This document shows positions 15,301 to 16,590 of a stretch of DNA of 16,590 nt, in pieces. Position numbers and translations under genes: made by a program. Within the stretch, counting starts at the first letter, position 1. Every line of letters begins with the position of its first letter. The stretch covers positions 1 through 16,590 of the forward strand of contig JAFJTR010000186.1 of NCBI GenBank assembly GCA_022559985.1, in the 5' to 3' direction. Source of the DNA: Parastagonospora avenae f. sp. tritici 18332-5 (lineage: Eukaryota; Ascomycota; Dothideomycetes; Pleosporales; Phaeosphaeriaceae). A model generated the notes under the pieces. The model saw only the letters and a program-made list of their open reading frames with translations. It did no database searches and was not told the DNA's origin.

Positions 15301-16590
15301 CTATGGCAGCGCACTCCAGGCAGCTTCACGAGGAGGCGACGAGCAGCTAGTAAAGCTGCTGCTTAACAAGTGCGCCGAAGTCAACGCCCAGGGTGGACGC
15401 TATGGCAACGCACTCCAGGCAGCTTCACATGGAGGCCACGAGCAGGTGGTGAAGCTGCTGCTCGACAAGGGCGCCGACGTCAACGCCCAGGGTGGACGCT
15501 ATGGCAACGCACTCCAGGCAGCTTCACAAGGAGGCCACGAGCAGCTAGTGAAGCTGCTGCTTAACAAGGGCGCCGAAGTCAACGCCCAGGGTGGATACTA
15601 TGGCAGCGCACTCCAGGCAGCTTCACAAGGAGGCGACGAGCAGCTAGTAAAGCTGCTGCTTAACAAGGGCGCCGAAGTCAACGCCCAGGGTGGATGCTAT
15701 GGCAACGCACTCCAGGCAGCTTCACAAGGAGGCCACGAGCAGGTGGTGAAGCTGCTAATCGACAAGGGCGTCGACGTCAACGCCCAGGGTGGACGCTGTG
15801 GCAACGCACTCCAGGCAGCTTCACAAGGAGGCTGCGAGCAGGTGGTGAAGCTGCTGCTCGACAAGGGCGCTGACGTCAACGCCCAGGGTGGAGAATATGG
15901 CAACGCACTCCAGGCAGCTTCACAAAGAGGCCACGAGCAGGTAGTGAAGCTGCTGATCGACAAGGGCGCCGACGTCAACGCCCAGGGTGGATACTATGGC
16001 AACGCACTCCAGGCAGCTTCACAAGGAGGCCACGAGCAGGTGGTGAAGCTGCTGCTCGACAAGGGCGCTGACGTCAACGCCCAGGGTGGAGAATATAGCA
16101 ACGCACTTCAGGCAGCTTCACAAGGAGGCCACGAGCAGGTGGTGAAGCTGCTGCTCGACAAGGGCGCTGACGTCAACGCCCAGGGTGGACGCTATGGCAA
16201 CGCACTCCAGGCAGCTTCACAAGGAGGCTACAAGCAGGTAGTGAAGCTGCTGCTCGACAAGGACGCCGACGTCAACGCCCAGGGTGGACTCTTTAGCAAC
16301 GCACTTCAGGCAGCTTCACAAGGAGGCTGCGAGCAGGTGGTGAAGCTGCTGATCGACAAGGGCGCCGACGTCAACGCCCAGGGTGGATTCTATGGCAGCG
16401 CACTCCAGGCAGCTTCACAAGAAGGCGACGAGCAGCTAGTAAAGCTGCTGCTCGACAAGGGCGCCGAAGTCAACGCCCAGGGTGGACGCTATGGCAACGC
16501 ACTCCAGGCAGCTTCACAAGGAGGCTGCGAGCAGGTGGTGAAGCTGCTGCTCGACAAGGGCGCTGACGTCAACGCCCAGGGTGGAGAATA
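12339..16590 (+). CDS. Fungal NOD-like receptor: nucleoside-phosphorylase-like domain, NACHT, ankyrin repeats (3' end outside window)
   Basis: Exons 12339-13446, 13495-14335 and 14401 to the window end join in frame (at least 1379 residues). Residues 1-45 are basic with a possible nuclear signal (KRRRR). Residues 46-355 are PNP/uridine-phosphorylase-like: GVGGG (129-133), FEMEAAG (302-308), GICDYSD (320-326). The NACHT has Walker A GIPGCGKT (442-449), Walker B VVLDALDEC (D543, D546, E547) and VTSRPE near 578-583, then the usual helical part (KANGMFRWAACQLDVL, LQLSHFSVKEYL). Ankyrin repeats run from about residue 882 and are still open at 16590. This order is a known class of fungal NLR, studied in non-self recognition. 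Some members of this phosphorylase superfamily, including eukaryotic ones, are reported ATP nucleosidases acting as immune effectors, so ATP/dATP cleavage on activation is a reasonable inference, not shown here. The start is the first ATG of the frame (AGACATGTCAGGG). Confidence 0.9.
13447..13494 (+). other. Intron 1 of the NLR-like gene
   Basis: 48 nt with a GTAAGG donor at 13447-13452, a TTAAC branch-like word at 13481-13485 and a GTAG acceptor ending at 13494. It removes the in-frame TAG at 13461-13463. Exon 1 ends in phase 1 and exon 2 begins so that the reading frame runs straight into the NACHT-proximal sequence (VLSS, split Thr, NKKVDDVSRDVK). Confidence 0.8.
14336..14400 (+). other. 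Intron 2 of the NLR-like gene
   Basis: 65 nt with a perfect GTAAGT donor at 14336-14341, CTAAT at about 14387-14391 and a GTAG acceptor ending at 14400. Splicing joins KANG, a split Met codon and FRWAACQLDVLEG, restoring the conserved junction of fungal NACHT proteins. Without it the frame ends in TAA at 14337-14339. Confidence 0.88.
15095..16590 (+). repeat. Tandem ankyrin-repeat array, 99-bp units, continuing beyond the window
   Basis: One degenerate 33-codon unit at 15095 is followed by 14 complete, near-identical units starting at 15194 and every 99 bp to 16481, plus the first bases of another at 16580. The typical unit begins GG-x-YGNALQAAS, continues GG-x-EQVVKLLLDK and ends GADVNAQ. 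Phase is perfect: no indel in nearly 1.4 kb. Unit residue 3 is R, Y, C, E, L or F and residue 16 is H, D, C or Y; other positions vary less. Two sub-types are visible: GS...D-EQLV...AEV (units at 15293, 15590, 16382) and GN...EQVV...ADV. The unit at 15491 has features of both. Such arrays usually change length by unequal crossing-over or gene conversion, and assemblies often collapse them. Confidence 0.93.

Noticed and set aside
15697..15978. Minus-strand open frame inside the ankyrin array
   Set aside because: It only mirrors the 99-bp repeat on the other strand; the sense frame has clear ankyrin homology.
15095..16590. CRISPR-like or non-coding satellite array
   Set aside because: The unit is 99 bp with no distinct spacers, stays in frame throughout and encodes 33-residue ankyrin repeats.
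1..16590. tRNA, rRNA or intact transposase/reverse transcriptase genes
   Set aside because: I looked for B-box-like GGTTCRA motifs, rRNA-like blocks and catalytic transposase or RT motifs and found none. Only the OrsD-like fragment hints at mobile sequence.

Overview
The window looks like nuclear DNA of a filamentous ascomycete (Pezizomycotina, possibly a dothideomycete). The evidence is long eukaryote-style coding regions, short introns of 48-65 nt with GTAAGT/GTAAGG donors and AG acceptors, no operon structure or Shine-Dalgarno sites, and several protein types typical of moulds. No taxon-specific marker is present, so the group is an inference.

Layout. 1-638: intergenic, with two copies of an imperfect palindrome at the left edge. 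639-2558 (+): intact, GC-rich gene for a three-domain protein (P-loop kinase-like, HAD phosphatase-like, uracil phosphoribosyltransferase-like). 2753-3211 (-): small conserved fungal protein of unknown function, convergent with the first gene. About 3690-4217 (+) and 10433-10996 (-): two diverged, inverted, decaying copies of one unknown coding sequence, each with an in-frame stop. 5382-5930 (-): small spliced gene resembling the fungal DUF7587 family. 6674-8338 (-): ankyrin-repeat protein with a C-terminal DYW-like nucleic-acid deaminase domain. About 9554-9994 (+): relic resembling part of an OrsD/DUF3505-type repeat-associated protein. 12339 to the window end (+): three-exon gene for a fungal NOD-like receptor with nucleoside-phosphorylase-like, NACHT and ankyrin parts; it is still open at base 16590.

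The main interest is the receptor and the ankyrin-deaminase. The receptor has an N-terminal domain of the superfamily that includes ATP nucleosidase immune effectors, a NACHT with intact Walker A and B motifs, and at least 14 near-identical 99-bp ankyrin units that differ mostly at a few amino-acid positions. The deaminase belongs to a clade linked by published comparative work to bacterial toxins and plant RNA editors. Both join an ankyrin scaffold to a domain predicted to act on nucleotides or nucleic acid, about 3.7 kb apart among gene relics. This fits an accessory region with genes for non-self recognition or antiviral/anti-element defence. That joint role is inference; nothing in the sequence shows the genes cooperate.
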